Of a DNA stretch of 64,000 nucleotides, positions 17,308 to 26,439 are shown one piece after another (positions within the stretch are counted from its first letter, which is position 1; each line of letters begins with the position of its first letter). The notes beneath the pieces are model-generated. The model saw only the letters and a list, made by a program, of their open reading frames with translations. It searched no databases and was not told where the DNA came from. The translations under genes were made by a program, and so were the position numbers. The stretch is from Colwellia sp. (GTDB lineage Bacteria > Pseudomonadota > Gammaproteobacteria > Enterobacterales > Alteromonadaceae). The stretch is from contig JALJPB010000008.1 of assembly GCA_022969175.1 (NCBI GenBank), positions 1-64,000 of the forward strand. Reading direction: 5' to 3'.

Positions 17308-18035
17308 GCTCGCCATTAACAGATAAAGAAATTAGCGAACTTTATCAACAACGAAAAAATCAAATTAGCGCTCCTTCAATCAATATTGACGCATTGATAA
17401 GGCCTAAAGTTAAAAAAAAATCATTCAGCCAAAAATTTTTTGTTGTATTAAGTATTAGCAGCTTTGCCTCATTTTCAATTTTAGCGTTAATCAATCAATT
17501 AAGGCAACCTGTTGAAGTTCACAGTCAAAAAAGTGAAATAAGCCTCCAGCGAGAGGTAAAGTTAGTTGCAATAACGAATGACGAAAAGTCTCCGTTAGCG
17601 CTACCGCCATTAATTGAAAAAATCCCCGCTCTTGCACAAGCTGCTAATAAGCCCAAAGTAGGAAATACAACAGCACTCACTCATATTGAAGCTATGCCCA
17701 GTGCCGCTAATTTAATCAATCAAATTAACAACCAAAATATTGAGATAAATACACAAATATCAACTGATACCCTAAATTTAGTTCTGATTAAAAAAGTACA
17801 GCCTAAATATCCAGTAAAGGCACAACAGCTAAAATTACAAGGATTGGTAAAATTAAGTTATCAAGTTAATTCTTTGGGAAACGTTATCAATATAACCGTT
17901 GAAAAAACAACCAACAAGGCCTTCACTAAGTCTGCATTAAAAGCACTAAATCAATGGAAATACCAAAGAAACAATAAGGTAGCACAAGATGAATTACCGC
18001 AACATAAAATTGAGTTTACCTTCAATATTGATTAA
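17304..18035 (+). CDS. Membrane protein with TonB C-terminal domain, candidate anti-sigma factor
   Basis: Single-pass protein of 243 residues. The cytoplasmic part (1-43) begins with SSPLTDKEISELYQQRKNQI and is basic near the membrane; one membrane segment runs from about 44 to 64. The periplasmic part ends in a TonB domain (about 163-240: KVQPKYPVKAQQLKLQGLVK, ALKALNQWKYQRN). It overlaps the sigma gene by four bases (ATGA), the position of an anti-sigma factor. The cytoplasmic segment is short and shows no recognised zinc-binding or RsiW-type domain. A combined anti-sigma/TonB-type sensor is inference; it could also be a second TonB. Confidence 0.72.
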   Translation: MSSPLTDKEISELYQQRKNQISAPSINIDALIRPKVKKKSFSQKFFVVLSISSFASFSILALINQLRQPVEVHSQKSEISLQREVKLVAITNDEKSPLALPPLIEKIPALAQAANKPKVGNTTALTHIEAMPSAANLINQINNQNIEINTQISTDTLNLVLIKKVQPKYPVKAQQLKLQGLVKLSYQVNSLGNVINITVEKTTNKAFTKSALKALNQWKYQRNNKVAQDELPQHKIEFTFNID

Positions 18036-18428
18036 TAATCAAACCAAATTAGCAGTTGTTCGTTTTTAGGATTGGTTAAATACCCAACTAAATACACAGA
18101 ACGAAAACAGCTAACACTAGAATGAGTTTTTAAACGGCCAAAATGCTATAGAGATTAAATTGGCAAATCTCAAGTTTGCAGTTCAAAAACTCAAAAACTT
18201 GTAATTATAAAATAAATTTTTACATTTCTATCTGCTTAAACTAATAACATACCCCCTTTAAGCAAACCTGTACAACCTCTGCCATATTTACCTGCTCCTC
18301 CTATAGAAAAACACACTACTTTTAAATTGTTAACGTTTTGTTACACCTTAATTTAAACTTTTTTCCTCGAAAGTACGACAATACCTGTAGTTAAATACCA
18401 TTATAAATATAAAAACGAGAGATAAATT
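18036..18428 (+). other. 393-base gene-free region before DUF5916 gene
   Basis: No gene, convincing terminator or recognised operator was seen. The region is AT-rich and must contain the promoter of the downstream gene if that gene is not read through from the sigma/TonB unit. Confidence 0.5.
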
Positions 18429-20681
18429 TTGTATAAAGCCTTAATAATAACAAGCTTAATGATACTTTCATTACCGAGTGCTGCTGAAACTACTAAAAAA
18501 ACCAACTACAAACTTGTCCATGATGAACAGACCATTATTGTTGATGGCAATTTAGATGAAGCCGTTTGGCAACGTGCGACAAAAATGGAACTAGCTTATG
18601 AAAATAACCCTGGAGAAGGCGTTCCTGCGTCAGTAAAAACTGAAATATATTTTTATGAAAATGGTCACTCTTTTAATGTTGCCATTAAAGCTTATGATCC
18701 AGACCCATCACAAATAAGGGCATCTTTAAGAGATAGAGACGCATTATGGGCAGATGATAACGTTGGCATTATCATTGATACCTTTAACGATGAACGTAGT
18801 GGCTATGAATTTTTTGTTAATCCTTTAGGCGCTCAAGCTGATATGCGAATGGATGACAGCAACGGCTGGGATGAAGACCCATCATGGGATGCTATTTGGG
18901 AAAGTGCTGGAAAAATAACAGATTTTGGTTACGTAGTAGAAATCAGCATTCCTTTTAGTGCACTAAGGTTTCCAGATACTGAAGGTGAACTCACATGGAA
19001 CGTTGCCGGTTGGAGAAACTATCCCCGTGATGTTCGCATGCAAATGGCGACTTATAAGTCTGATCGTAACTTAGAATGTAATCTTTGCCAATTTGATCAA
19101 CTCATCGGCTTTAAAAATGTAGAAGCGGGTAATAATTTTCAATTAACTCCAACGCTAACAATTTCAAGAGCAGATGAAAAACCTGAAGTGCCCGGCCCAT
19201 GGCAAGACGGCGATGTTGAAGTTGAACCCGGATTAGATGTTCGCTGGGGTATTACTAAAGATATTGTCTTAAATGCAACGATAAACCCCGATTTTTCACA
19301 AGTTGAAGCTGATGCAGGCCAACTTGATGTTAATAGTACCTACTCTTTGTTTTATCCTGAAAAAAGACCTTTCTTTTTAGACGGTGCTTCTTATTTTGAT
19401 ACCAGCAACTTTAACTTTGTTCATACCCGTAACATTGCTGATCCTGACTTTGGCGCTAAAGTTACCGGAAAAACAAATAAGCATAGTTATGGTTTAATGC
19501 TAGCAAACGATAATAATACCTCTTTTTTATTACCGGGCAATCAAGGCTCAGACATTGCAGAACTCGAAGAAGGCTCAAACATTGCTATAGCACGCTATAA
19601 AGTTGATGTTGGTGAGCGTAATAATGTGGGTGTACTAGTCACAAATAGAAGTACCACCGATTATAACAATACTTTGGTGAGTATTGACGGTTCCTATTGG
19701 TTTAGTAAAGCCGACAGCTTAACTTATCAATTTGCTTATGCTGATACTCAAAACCCTGACTCATTAGTTGAAGAGTATGAGGATGATGACAATTTAAGCG
19801 TTAAACCAGAGCAAACAGGTAATGCAATGAGCTTGAATTATTCACACAGCACCAGAGATTATTCAGTACGTGCAGGCTACACAACGGTTGATGAAGATTT
19901 TCGTGCCGATTTAGGTTTTCAATCTCAAGCCAATTATGAAAAGCTTGTTGTTGGTGGTAATCAAACTTGGTATGGCGATAGCAATGATACGTTCACCCGA
20001 TGGGGCTATTTTGGTGATTGGGACATTACCCATGATCAAAATGGTAAAAAGTTAGAACAAGAAATAGAGATACATGGCAACCTTCAAGGCCAGAAGCAGT
20101 TTTACACCAACTTTGGCATTGTACATCGTGAAAAATATTATGACGGGCAATACTTTGACGAAACTCAATTTAAAATGTTTGCCAAAGCCGTGCCTTTATC
20201 AGGGGTAGAGCTGGGGACATTTTTCCGTTTTGGCAAACAAATTGATTATGCCAATACCCAATTAGGCGACGTACTAAATATTGAGATTTTTACAAACTAT
20301 GATGTTAACAAACATTTAAGTATTGAGTTTGACTATACTTACTCTCATCTAGATGTTGACGAAGGACGTTTATATACCGCTAACCTTTATGATGTTGGTT
20401 TGAGTTATCAGTTTGATATGTACAGTATTATCAAACTGATTGTTCAGCACGTTGATGTTGACCGTAATGCAGACTTATATAGTTACGATGACATTGAAGA
20501 TCGCCCTGATTCTATCAGCCGTAATTTTTCAACACAGTTAATTTACTCTTTTAAAATTAATCCACAAACGCTTTTCTTTATTGGTTATTCAGATGGTGGC
20601 TATCAAGATGACAACTTAGACAGCCTAACTCGCGACCAACGAACTGTTTTCACCAAGTTCAGTTATGCCTGGCAACTATAA
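18429..20681 (+). CDS. DUF5916 protein with CBM9-like N-terminal domain
   Basis: Secreted, probably outer-membrane protein of 750 residues. A short signal peptide (LIITSLMILSLPSAA) is followed by a CBM9-like carbohydrate-binding domain (about 25-210; DGNLDEAVWQRA, FNDERSGYEFFVNPLGAQAD). A long beta-strand-rich DUF5916 region follows, with the family motif INPDFSQVEADAGQ and FYPEKRPFFLDGASYF. The alternating strands and terminal SYAWQL fit a beta barrel. Start is TTG at 18429 with GAGA upstream. Function of the family is not established; handling of oligosaccharides or peptides at the cell surface is a guess. A strong terminator follows. Confidence 0.85.
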   Translation: MYKALIITSLMILSLPSAAETTKKTNYKLVHDEQTIIVDGNLDEAVWQRATKMELAYENNPGEGVPASVKTEIYFYENGHSFNVAIKAYDPDPSQIRASLRDRDALWADDNVGIIIDTFNDERSGYEFFVNPLGAQADMRMDDSNGWDEDPSWDAIWESAGKITDFGYVVEISIPFSALRFPDTEGELTWNVAGWRNYPRDVRMQMATYKSDRNLECNLCQFDQLIGFKNVEAGNNFQLTPTLTISRADEKPEVPGPWQDGDVEVEPGLDVRWGITKDIVLNATINPDFSQVEADAGQLDVNSTYSLFYPEKRPFFLDGASYFDTSNFNFVHTRNIADPDFGAKVTGKTNKHSYGLMLANDNNTSFLLPGNQGSDIAELEEGSNIAIARYKVDVGERNNVGVLVTNRSTTDYNNTLVSIDGSYWFSKADSLTYQFAYADTQNPDSLVEEYEDDDNLSVKPEQTGNAMSLNYSHSTRDYSVRAGYTTVDEDFRADLGFQSQANYEKLVVGGNQTWYGDSNDTFTRWGYFGDWDITHDQNGKKLEQEIEIHGNLQGQKQFYTNFGIVHREKYYDGQYFDETQFKMFAKAVPLSGVELGTFFRFGKQIDYANTQLGDVLNIEIFTNYDVNKHLSIEFDYTYSHLDVDEGRLYTANLYDVGLSYQFDMYSIIKLIVQHVDVDRNADLYSYDDIEDRPDSISRNFSTQLIYSFKINPQTLFFIGYSDGGYQDDNLDSLTRDQRTVFTKFSYAWQL

Positions 20682-20718
20682 AGCTCTTCTCTATCTATAA
20701 GCACTGCATAAGACTCAT

Positions 20719-20748
20719 AAAGCCTAGTATCAATTACTAGGCTTTATT
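20719..20748 (+). terminator. Rho-independent terminator after DUF5916 gene
   Basis: Eleven-bp stem AAAGCCTAGTA/TACTAGGCTTT with a TCAAT loop and a short T-rich tail, 37 bases after the stop. Confidence 0.88.
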
Positions 20749-20809
20749 CATTATCGAAAAACAAAATAAGTAACCAGTCGTAACTCAATGTAATATCTAT
20801 GGTAAATTA

Positions 20810-20845
20810 TGATACAAATTGATACATCCGCACAATTTGTGATAC
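20810..20845 (+). promoter_or_regulatory. TGATAC repeats in 10-bp phase upstream of the MipA operon
   Basis: TGATAC occurs at 20810, 20820 and 20840, that is on one face of the helix. An ACAAATTG/CAATTTGT inverted pair (20814-20821, 20833-20840) is interleaved. A GATAAT -10-like hexamer at 20871 lies where the last repeat would abut a poor -35. This is the layout of an OmpR/PmrA-type activator site, and such a regulator is encoded in the operon. Binding is inferred. Confidence 0.6.
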
Positions 20846-20945
20846 GTCTTTTATTGAACTCTTTAGTTAAGATAATTCCATAGCGTGAATAACTTACCTT
20901 TCACTCACTAAATAAATAAAAAATAACTAAAGAAAAGAGGAATCT

Positions 20946-22007
20946 ATGAAACACTTATCAAAAACAATTATTGCAACTCTAGTCTCAGCCAGCTTCGCTT
21001 TTACAGCGCCATCTGTATTAGCAAGCCAAGAAGAAAAAACTGAGAAACTAAATACTGAAACAACAAATTCAGCAGAAGCTCAATCGAATAAAAACTCTGA
21101 TGTTAATAAAGCTCCTCAACAGAGATCAGATGAAAAAACATTAGCAGAGGCAACTCCTTCAGAAATAGCCAAAGAAGTCGAACTAAAAGAACATAATCAT
21201 GACTTTGATGAAGATTCAGACTCGTGGCACTTTCACTGTCATGATGAAGACTGCGATGATGAGTCATTTGATTTTGAATATTCTGACATAAGTGATAATA
21301 CCCGAGATGGTTTTTATTTGAATATGAGCGGTATTAGTAGCACAGGTGATGATTTCTCACTATTTGGCGATGAGAATAGCTCATCAGAGTTTGACTTAGA
21401 CTTTAGTTATCGTGTTCAATTCCTTGGCTTTTTCATGGAATCTCCCGGCTTAAGCTCACGTCGTACTCATGGTATGTATTCAATTTCGGCTTGGGGCTAT
21501 AATTTTTACAATAGTGACGATTGGGCGTTCGATTTATACTATCAAAATAGTACCCGTGGCATCGATGGCTTAAAAGAAATTCAAATACGTAATCAAAAAA
21601 AGCGTGGTGGTGTTAGAGCTACCGGATATTTTGATAACAGCTTACTACAAATAATGTTCTCACCAATCAGTGGTAATAGTGAAGGCAGTGATGGTATTGA
21701 GGCTTCAATTTCTTATGGGGTAAATTGGCAACTGAGAAACTGGAACTTCTATACTAACTTAGGCGTACAATACCGTTCAAAAGAAGTATTACCTCATGGT
21801 GAAACCATAGTGCCTGATGATGACTTATCAACATCAGCTGGAATTACGACTTCGGCAGAAATTGGCGTAGAGTATCCATTAAGTACTGATTGGGTTATCG
21901 GCGGCTTTGCCGGCTATACTTCGCTTTCAGATCGCACCATTGCTAGCCGTGATGATGACGTTGAAGATGGCTACCGTGCTGGTCTACTTTTAACTTATGT
22001 GTTTTAG
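20946..22007 (+). CDS. MipA/OmpV-like outer-membrane protein with His/acid-rich segment
   Basis: Outer-membrane barrel protein of 353 residues. A signal peptide ends near SVLASQ (27). A low-complexity charged stretch (28-80) leads to a His/Asp/Glu/Cys-rich segment (about 80-120, including HNHDFDEDSDSWHFHCHDED) and a strand-rich barrel with an OmpV/MipA-like pattern, ending GYRAGLLLTYVF. The charged segment could bind metal ions or cationic peptides. It is the first gene of an operon with DUF3019 and a two-component system, and 10-bp-phased repeats lie upstream, so its expression is probably controlled by that system. The MipA assignment rests on pattern and context. Confidence 0.72.
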   Translation: MKHLSKTIIATLVSASFAFTAPSVLASQEEKTEKLNTETTNSAEAQSNKNSDVNKAPQQRSDEKTLAEATPSEIAKEVELKEHNHDFDEDSDSWHFHCHDEDCDDESFDFEYSDISDNTRDGFYLNMSGISSTGDDFSLFGDENSSSEFDLDFSYRVQFLGFFMESPGLSSRRTHGMYSISAWGYNFYNSDDWAFDLYYQNSTRGIDGLKEIQIRNQKKRGGVRATGYFDNSLLQIMFSPISGNSEGSDGIEASISYGVNWQLRNWNFYTNLGVQYRSKEVLPHGETIVPDDDLSTSAGITTSAEIGVEYPLSTDWVIGGFAGYTSLSDRTIASRDDDVEDGYRAGLLLTYVF

Positions 22008-22017
22008 GGCATATATT

Positions 22018-22503
22018 ATGAAACGCTATAACATCAATAATCTAAAACCTAATTTACAGCAAAAGTATCATTTATTAATGCTATTAGGTTTAACATTAAT
22101 AATAGCTAAACCAGTACACGCCTCGCCGCTAGTCTTTGAAAACACCCTAGCGGCTAAACTAGAGCAAACACTGGCAACTAAAAACAATGTTAATTTAACG
22201 GTTTCTCCCGAGCAATGTGTGGCGATGCAACAAGGTCAAAACTGTTATGTCGCTATTGAACTAAATTGGCGGGCTGAACTTGCTGGCAATTATTGCCTTT
22301 ACAGTTCATCTGAGCAACAACCGTTACAATGCTGGAACAATAGAGATAATGGTAAGGTAAAAAAAGACTTTACCACTAAAACAAACTTGATTTTTTTCCT
22401 AAAAAAGCAAGATGGACAACAAAATATAGCCACAGCTAAAGTTAAAATGTCTTGGGTTCATAAGAAAAAAGGCAAACCTAGAAAGTCTTGGAGAATGTTT
22501 TAA
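22018..22503 (+). CDS. DUF3019 family secreted protein
   Basis: Small exported protein of 161 residues. A long signal peptide (hydrophobic core HLLMLLGLTLIIA, cleavage near VHAS) precedes a domain with four cysteines (SPEQCVAMQQGQNCYVAIE, GNYCLYSS, LQCWNN) that could form two disulfides, ending in a very basic tail (KKKGKPRKSW). This matches DUF3019, found in marine gammaproteobacteria next to MipA-like genes and two-component systems. The ATG at 22018 has AGGG at good distance, with that site overlapping the preceding stop. Role unknown. Confidence 0.78.
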   Translation: MKRYNINNLKPNLQQKYHLLMLLGLTLIIAKPVHASPLVFENTLAAKLEQTLATKNNVNLTVSPEQCVAMQQGQNCYVAIELNWRAELAGNYCLYSSSEQQPLQCWNNRDNGKVKKDFTTKTNLIFFLKKQDGQQNIATAKVKMSWVHKKKGKPRKSWRMF

Positions 22504-22559
22504 AGATTACAGGCGTTGGTATTGATATTGGTATAAAAATTAAACTTAGGAAATGCGAT

Positions 22560-23285
22560 ATGACAGCGGCGATAGAGGCGCATATATTATTAGTTGAAGA
22601 TGATATTGCCCTCGCCCAGTGGATTGAAGACTACCTGTTAGCTAGGGGTTTTAAAGTAACAACTTGTCATCGAGGTGACGAAGCGGTTGAGTTAATTAAA
22701 CAGCTCAACCCTGATATTGTTTTGCTCGATGGCATGCTACCGGGTTTAGATGGTTTAGATGTATGTAAAACCGTCAGACCAAACTTTGTTAATCCTATCA
22801 TTATGATTACCGCAAGAGATGAAGAGATTGATGAAGTATTAGGCCTTGAAATGGGTGCAGATGATTATATTACCAAACCTGTTAGGGCTAGGGTATTACT
22901 CGCCAGAATTAGAGGTTTATTAAGGCGACAAGATACAGCAAATCAACAAGTAGATGTACCGGTTGTATCACAAAGCAGTCAATTGCAATTTAGTGGTTTG
23001 ATCATCAATGAACAGGCAAGAATAGTCAGTTTAGATGGTACTGAGATCCAGTTATCATCCAATGAGTTTGACGTTTTATGGTTTCTTGCCAAAAAAGCAG
23101 GACAAGTGGTCTCTAGGGATGAATTAGTCAGCCATTTACGCGGTTTTGACTACGATGGTTTTGATCGTTCAATTGACCTTCGTATTTCTAGATTACGTAA
23201 AAAATTACAAGACAGTTCATCAGAACCATTTCGAATCAAAACCATTTGGGGCAAAGGTTATTTGTTTGCCAAAGACGTTTGGTAA
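22560..23285 (+). CDS. OmpR/PhoB-family response regulator
   Basis: DNA-binding response regulator of 241 residues: receiver domain (about 10-125; acidic pair in LLVEDD, phospho-acceptor in VLLDGMLPGLDG, ITAR, conserved lysine in ITKPV) and a winged-helix domain (about 145-238; LSSNEFDVLWFLAKKAGQVV, SIDLRISRLRKKL). The ATG at 22560 has AGGA eight bases before it. It is co-directional with the upstream barrel and DUF3019 genes and with its kinase downstream, so the operon is likely autoregulated through the TGATAC repeats. Confidence 0.93.
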   Translation: MTAAIEAHILLVEDDIALAQWIEDYLLARGFKVTTCHRGDEAVELIKQLNPDIVLLDGMLPGLDGLDVCKTVRPNFVNPIIMITARDEEIDEVLGLEMGADDYITKPVRARVLLARIRGLLRRQDTANQQVDVPVVSQSSQLQFSGLIINEQARIVSLDGTEIQLSSNEFDVLWFLAKKAGQVVSRDELVSHLRGFDYDGFDRSIDLRISRLRKKLQDSSSEPFRIKTIWGKGYLFAKDVW

Positions 23286-23331
23286 CTCACCTAACCTCAC
23301 GAAAACATAAACAAAAAAGTCAAAAATAATC

Positions 23332-24636
23332 ATGCGAAATTTAACCCTTTCATTATTTAGTGTCGTATTAATAGCCACCATAGGCTTAGGTTGGCTGTTC
23401 GACAATCTGTATAATCAATATGGCTCACCACTACAAAGTAACCAAAAAGATAATATTACTTTATTAGAACAAGTGGGAGCAAATATCGCCTTCAGCTTAA
23501 ATAAAGGTAATAACCCAGAAGAGTTTATAAATAACTGGCCAAAAAATACCACCTATCAACTGAAATTAACACCTTTATCAAAATTTCCTTTGCCGACAAA
23601 ACTCATTGAAGAGCTCAAAACAGGGCAAGCCTTATTATTAGAAACTGATGACAGTATTGATATCCACTTCTATATATCAGGTTCTGATCAACTATTAATC
23701 CTGTCTGCTGCGCCAACAAATAATGATGACTCAAATCATTTGACTGGTTTTGTCCTAACAAGTTTATTCTATATTGCTGTTTTAGCCTTAATGCTTTTAT
23801 GGCTAACCCCTTTGGTAAAAAGACTATTGGCACTACGCCAAGCAGCAAAAACCTTTGGTGAAGGCGATCTTGAGCAAAGAGTTCAAGTAGGCTCTATTGC
23901 TTACATTAGTGATTTGGAAACTGAGTTTAATCATATGGCTCAACGTATAGAAGGCTTAGTTAGTGATGTAAAACTGCTCAGCAGTGCTGTTTCTCATGAT
24001 TTACGCACGCCATTAGCACGCATTCGTTTTGGTATAGATACCTTACAAGAAGAAGACGATCCGGTACTTAGAAAACGTTTTGAACAACGCATCAGTGAAA
24101 ACGTAGATGAAATGGTGGAGTTAGTGGAAACCTTGCTCAACTATGCACGATTAGACCAAACCATGATTAACATTGATAAAGCTGCTGTTGATTTCTCATC
24201 ACTAGTTAAAAATGCCATAAAAAACAAAGCAACTGATAATATTCACATTGAGTTCATTTGCCCTGACAAAAAAGTTAACGTTTATGGCGATCCTTCCTAT
24301 TTAATGATACTTGTCGCTAACTTAGTACAAAACGCTAATCAATACTGCCAAGACAAGATCACCATAGAGTTAAAAGAAACAAAAAAAAGTGTCTTGTTAA
24401 TTGTTAGCGATAATGGTGAAGGAATTGCACAAGAGCAGCGCCAACAAATACTTAAACCCTTTATTAGGGGCAAAGAAACTAAAGATAAAGTAAAAGGTTA
24501 TGGCATGGGACTGGCCATAGTAAAACGTATTTTACAATGGCATCAAGGTGAGATATCGATAGCGAATTCTGAAAAATTAAAGGGAGCTGAATTTACTATT
24601 ACACTACCAACTTTAACAAAAGATAAAGCAGTTTAA
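23332..24636 (+). CDS. Sensor histidine kinase (HAMP-HisKA-HATPase)
   Basis: Inner-membrane kinase of 434 residues partnered with the preceding regulator. Membrane segments at about 2-20 and 138-160 bracket a small periplasmic sensor domain (about 115 residues). A HAMP linker, an intact H box (SSAVSHDLRTPLARIRFG) and an HATPase domain follow (VANLVQNANQY, DNGEGI, GYGMGLAIVK). The size and layout resemble RstB/PmrB-type kinases, which sense envelope conditions. The signal is unknown; the acidic, histidine-rich first gene suggests cations or cationic peptides. Confidence 0.93.
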   Translation: MRNLTLSLFSVVLIATIGLGWLFDNLYNQYGSPLQSNQKDNITLLEQVGANIAFSLNKGNNPEEFINNWPKNTTYQLKLTPLSKFPLPTKLIEELKTGQALLLETDDSIDIHFYISGSDQLLILSAAPTNNDDSNHLTGFVLTSLFYIAVLALMLLWLTPLVKRLLALRQAAKTFGEGDLEQRVQVGSIAYISDLETEFNHMAQRIEGLVSDVKLLSSAVSHDLRTPLARIRFGIDTLQEEDDPVLRKRFEQRISENVDEMVELVETLLNYARLDQTMINIDKAAVDFSSLVKNAIKNKATDNIHIEFICPDKKVNVYGDPSYLMILVANLVQNANQYCQDKITIELKETKKSVLLIVSDNGEGIAQEQRQQILKPFIRGKETKDKVKGYGMGLAIVKRILQWHQGEISIANSEKLKGAEFTITLPTLTKDKAV

Positions 24637-25018
24637 TCTCAAATTAACATTTATTATTCTAGCTGCTTGTGTGATTGGTCATCATTTTGAGGTTACCAAT
24701 GACAAATAGAGTTGTCTTATAATTTGAATATTTCACCATTATTCACCTACTGAATTAAAAGAATATATTTCTTCGATGGGTAAAGTAGGCATTATTTTTA
24801 ATAACTGCCCCGTTAAATAACTGCACGATAAAATTAATATTTTTTAACATTTATCAATTATACGAGTAGATGTTTGAGGCAGTCATCTGACCCAATACTT
24901 TTACTCTTTTAACTTCTCATTATTAAACGATTTATTTCAATAAAGATAAAAATCCCAATCAAAGTTTCATGTTATGCTGTCGCTATATTATCTCCCAATA
25001 TTGTCAAAGAGACCCTTT
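24637..25018 (+). other. 382-base gene-free region
   Basis: Stretch between the kinase gene and the alanine-dehydrogenase-like gene. No gene, clear terminator or recognised operator was found. An in-frame ATG at 24974 precedes the chosen start but lacks a ribosome site. Confidence 0.5.
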
Positions 25019-26431
25019 ATGCCAGAGACATTTTCTCGTTATTCTTCCATTGCGCTTGTCAAAGAAATAGAGTCACCTGAAAACCCAGGAGGCTTAGAAA
25101 AACGTGTTGCTCTGATCCCCAGTGATGTTGGACAATTGGTAGCAGCTGGTATTAGGGTTTATGTTGAAGTGGGTGCGGGTGAAAATGTTGGTTTTACCGA
25201 TGATGAGTACTTAAAAAACAATGCCATTATGCAAACTGCTGAGCAAATTTATAAAGATAAAGCGTTAATTATTAAGTTTAAAGGGCCAGCACTTTCTTCC
25301 ATAGAGCAAATGAGTGAAGGTTGTACCTTATTATGTATGGCGCATTTCCACTCCTACCCCGACAGAGCCAAATTGCTGCAAGACAGACGTATAAATGTTA
25401 TTGCTATGGAAGAAATTTGTCAGTCCCCTAAACAAGACTCAGATGAACGCATTCTTGGCCGCTTAGCAATGAACGAAGCATTAACGCCATTTTTTGAAGA
25501 TAATAGCATTGGTGGCTTGCGGGTCAGAGTTATTGGCTGGAGTGAACGGTTGCGTGGTGCAATTAATCGTTGCGGCAATCGTAACCCTAGATCTTTACAA
25601 GTTATTCAAGCCTCTACGTCATTTGAAGAACTTGATGCTACTGGTGTCAATGCACTCTATTTTTACGATAGCAAAACCTTTAAAGACTCTAAAGGCATAC
25701 TTAAAAGACTAAACGCACTTATAACACTCGTTTTTGATATTAATGACTTTGAATCTGAACAAGGTCAACAAGCCATCGCTGATTATCGAGCAAAACATCC
25801 ACCTGCTCAGTTTGGTCTACGCCGTATTCAATGTTTACATGAAACGGGTCAAGCGGGGGCGCGATATGGTATGAGTTTATTAGCCCAATATAAGCCTTCA
25901 ATGAATATAGAAAATATAAAAGCAGTCATTCTTGGTTATGGTAACGTTGCCCAAGGGGCGTTGGACGAGTTGCACCAACAAGGCATTAAAAATATCCATG
26001 TATTAGGCAGAGCTCAAACGGCTAAAAGCCGTATTGATTATTGGCTTAAGGATGCCGACATAGTTATCAATGGTGCTGAACAATCAAGCGAATTAAGAGG
26101 GAAAAACTTTTTGATCACTAATCAACACCTCAAAGAGTTAATACCTGAGAATTCAGTGGTGATTGATTTAGTTGGTGGCAGCCCAACCAATAGAAGCCCC
26201 GTTGAAGCCGTGATGAGTTGTAGTTTTTTAACCGAGCCTTATTTTGTTCAAGATGGTGTTATAGTCTCCGCTTTATGGGGTTGGCCCATGATGGGCATGA
26301 TGCGTGAAACCGCCATTCGTTATTCAGGGCAAATTGTTGAGGTATTGATTGGTGATGAAAAGCTTATTGATGGGCTAGGACAACTAAAACTTGGCGTTAA
26401 ACGCGCATTGGTTTGTGGACCTTTCAGGTAA
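25019..26431 (+). CDS. Alanine dehydrogenase/PNT-family NAD(P) enzyme
   Basis: Probable NAD(P)-dependent dehydrogenase of the alanine dehydrogenase/transhydrogenase group, 470 residues. The N-terminal domain shows the family start VKEIESPENPGGLEKRVAL, a lysine in IIKFKGPA and a histidine in CMAHFHS at the places of the AlaDH catalytic pair, then a Rossmann segment VILGYGNVAQGALDEL. It is longer than AlaDH (about 370) because of an extra middle region (about 160-290), so substrate may differ (alanine, saccharopine-like or another amino acid). The ATG at 25019 has GAGA upstream. It ends eight bases before the ABC ATPase gene and is probably co-transcribed with it. Confidence 0.7.
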   Translation: MPETFSRYSSIALVKEIESPENPGGLEKRVALIPSDVGQLVAAGIRVYVEVGAGENVGFTDDEYLKNNAIMQTAEQIYKDKALIIKFKGPALSSIEQMSEGCTLLCMAHFHSYPDRAKLLQDRRINVIAMEEICQSPKQDSDERILGRLAMNEALTPFFEDNSIGGLRVRVIGWSERLRGAINRCGNRNPRSLQVIQASTSFEELDATGVNALYFYDSKTFKDSKGILKRLNALITLVFDINDFESEQGQQAIADYRAKHPPAQFGLRRIQCLHETGQAGARYGMSLLAQYKPSMNIENIKAVILGYGNVAQGALDELHQQGIKNIHVLGRAQTAKSRIDYWLKDADIVINGAEQSSELRGKNFLITNQHLKELIPENSVVIDLVGGSPTNRSPVEAVMSCSFLTEPYFVQDGVIVSALWGWPMMGMMRETAIRYSGQIVEVLIGDEKLIDGLGQLKLGVKRALVCGPFR

Positions 26432-26439
26432 TATAACCG

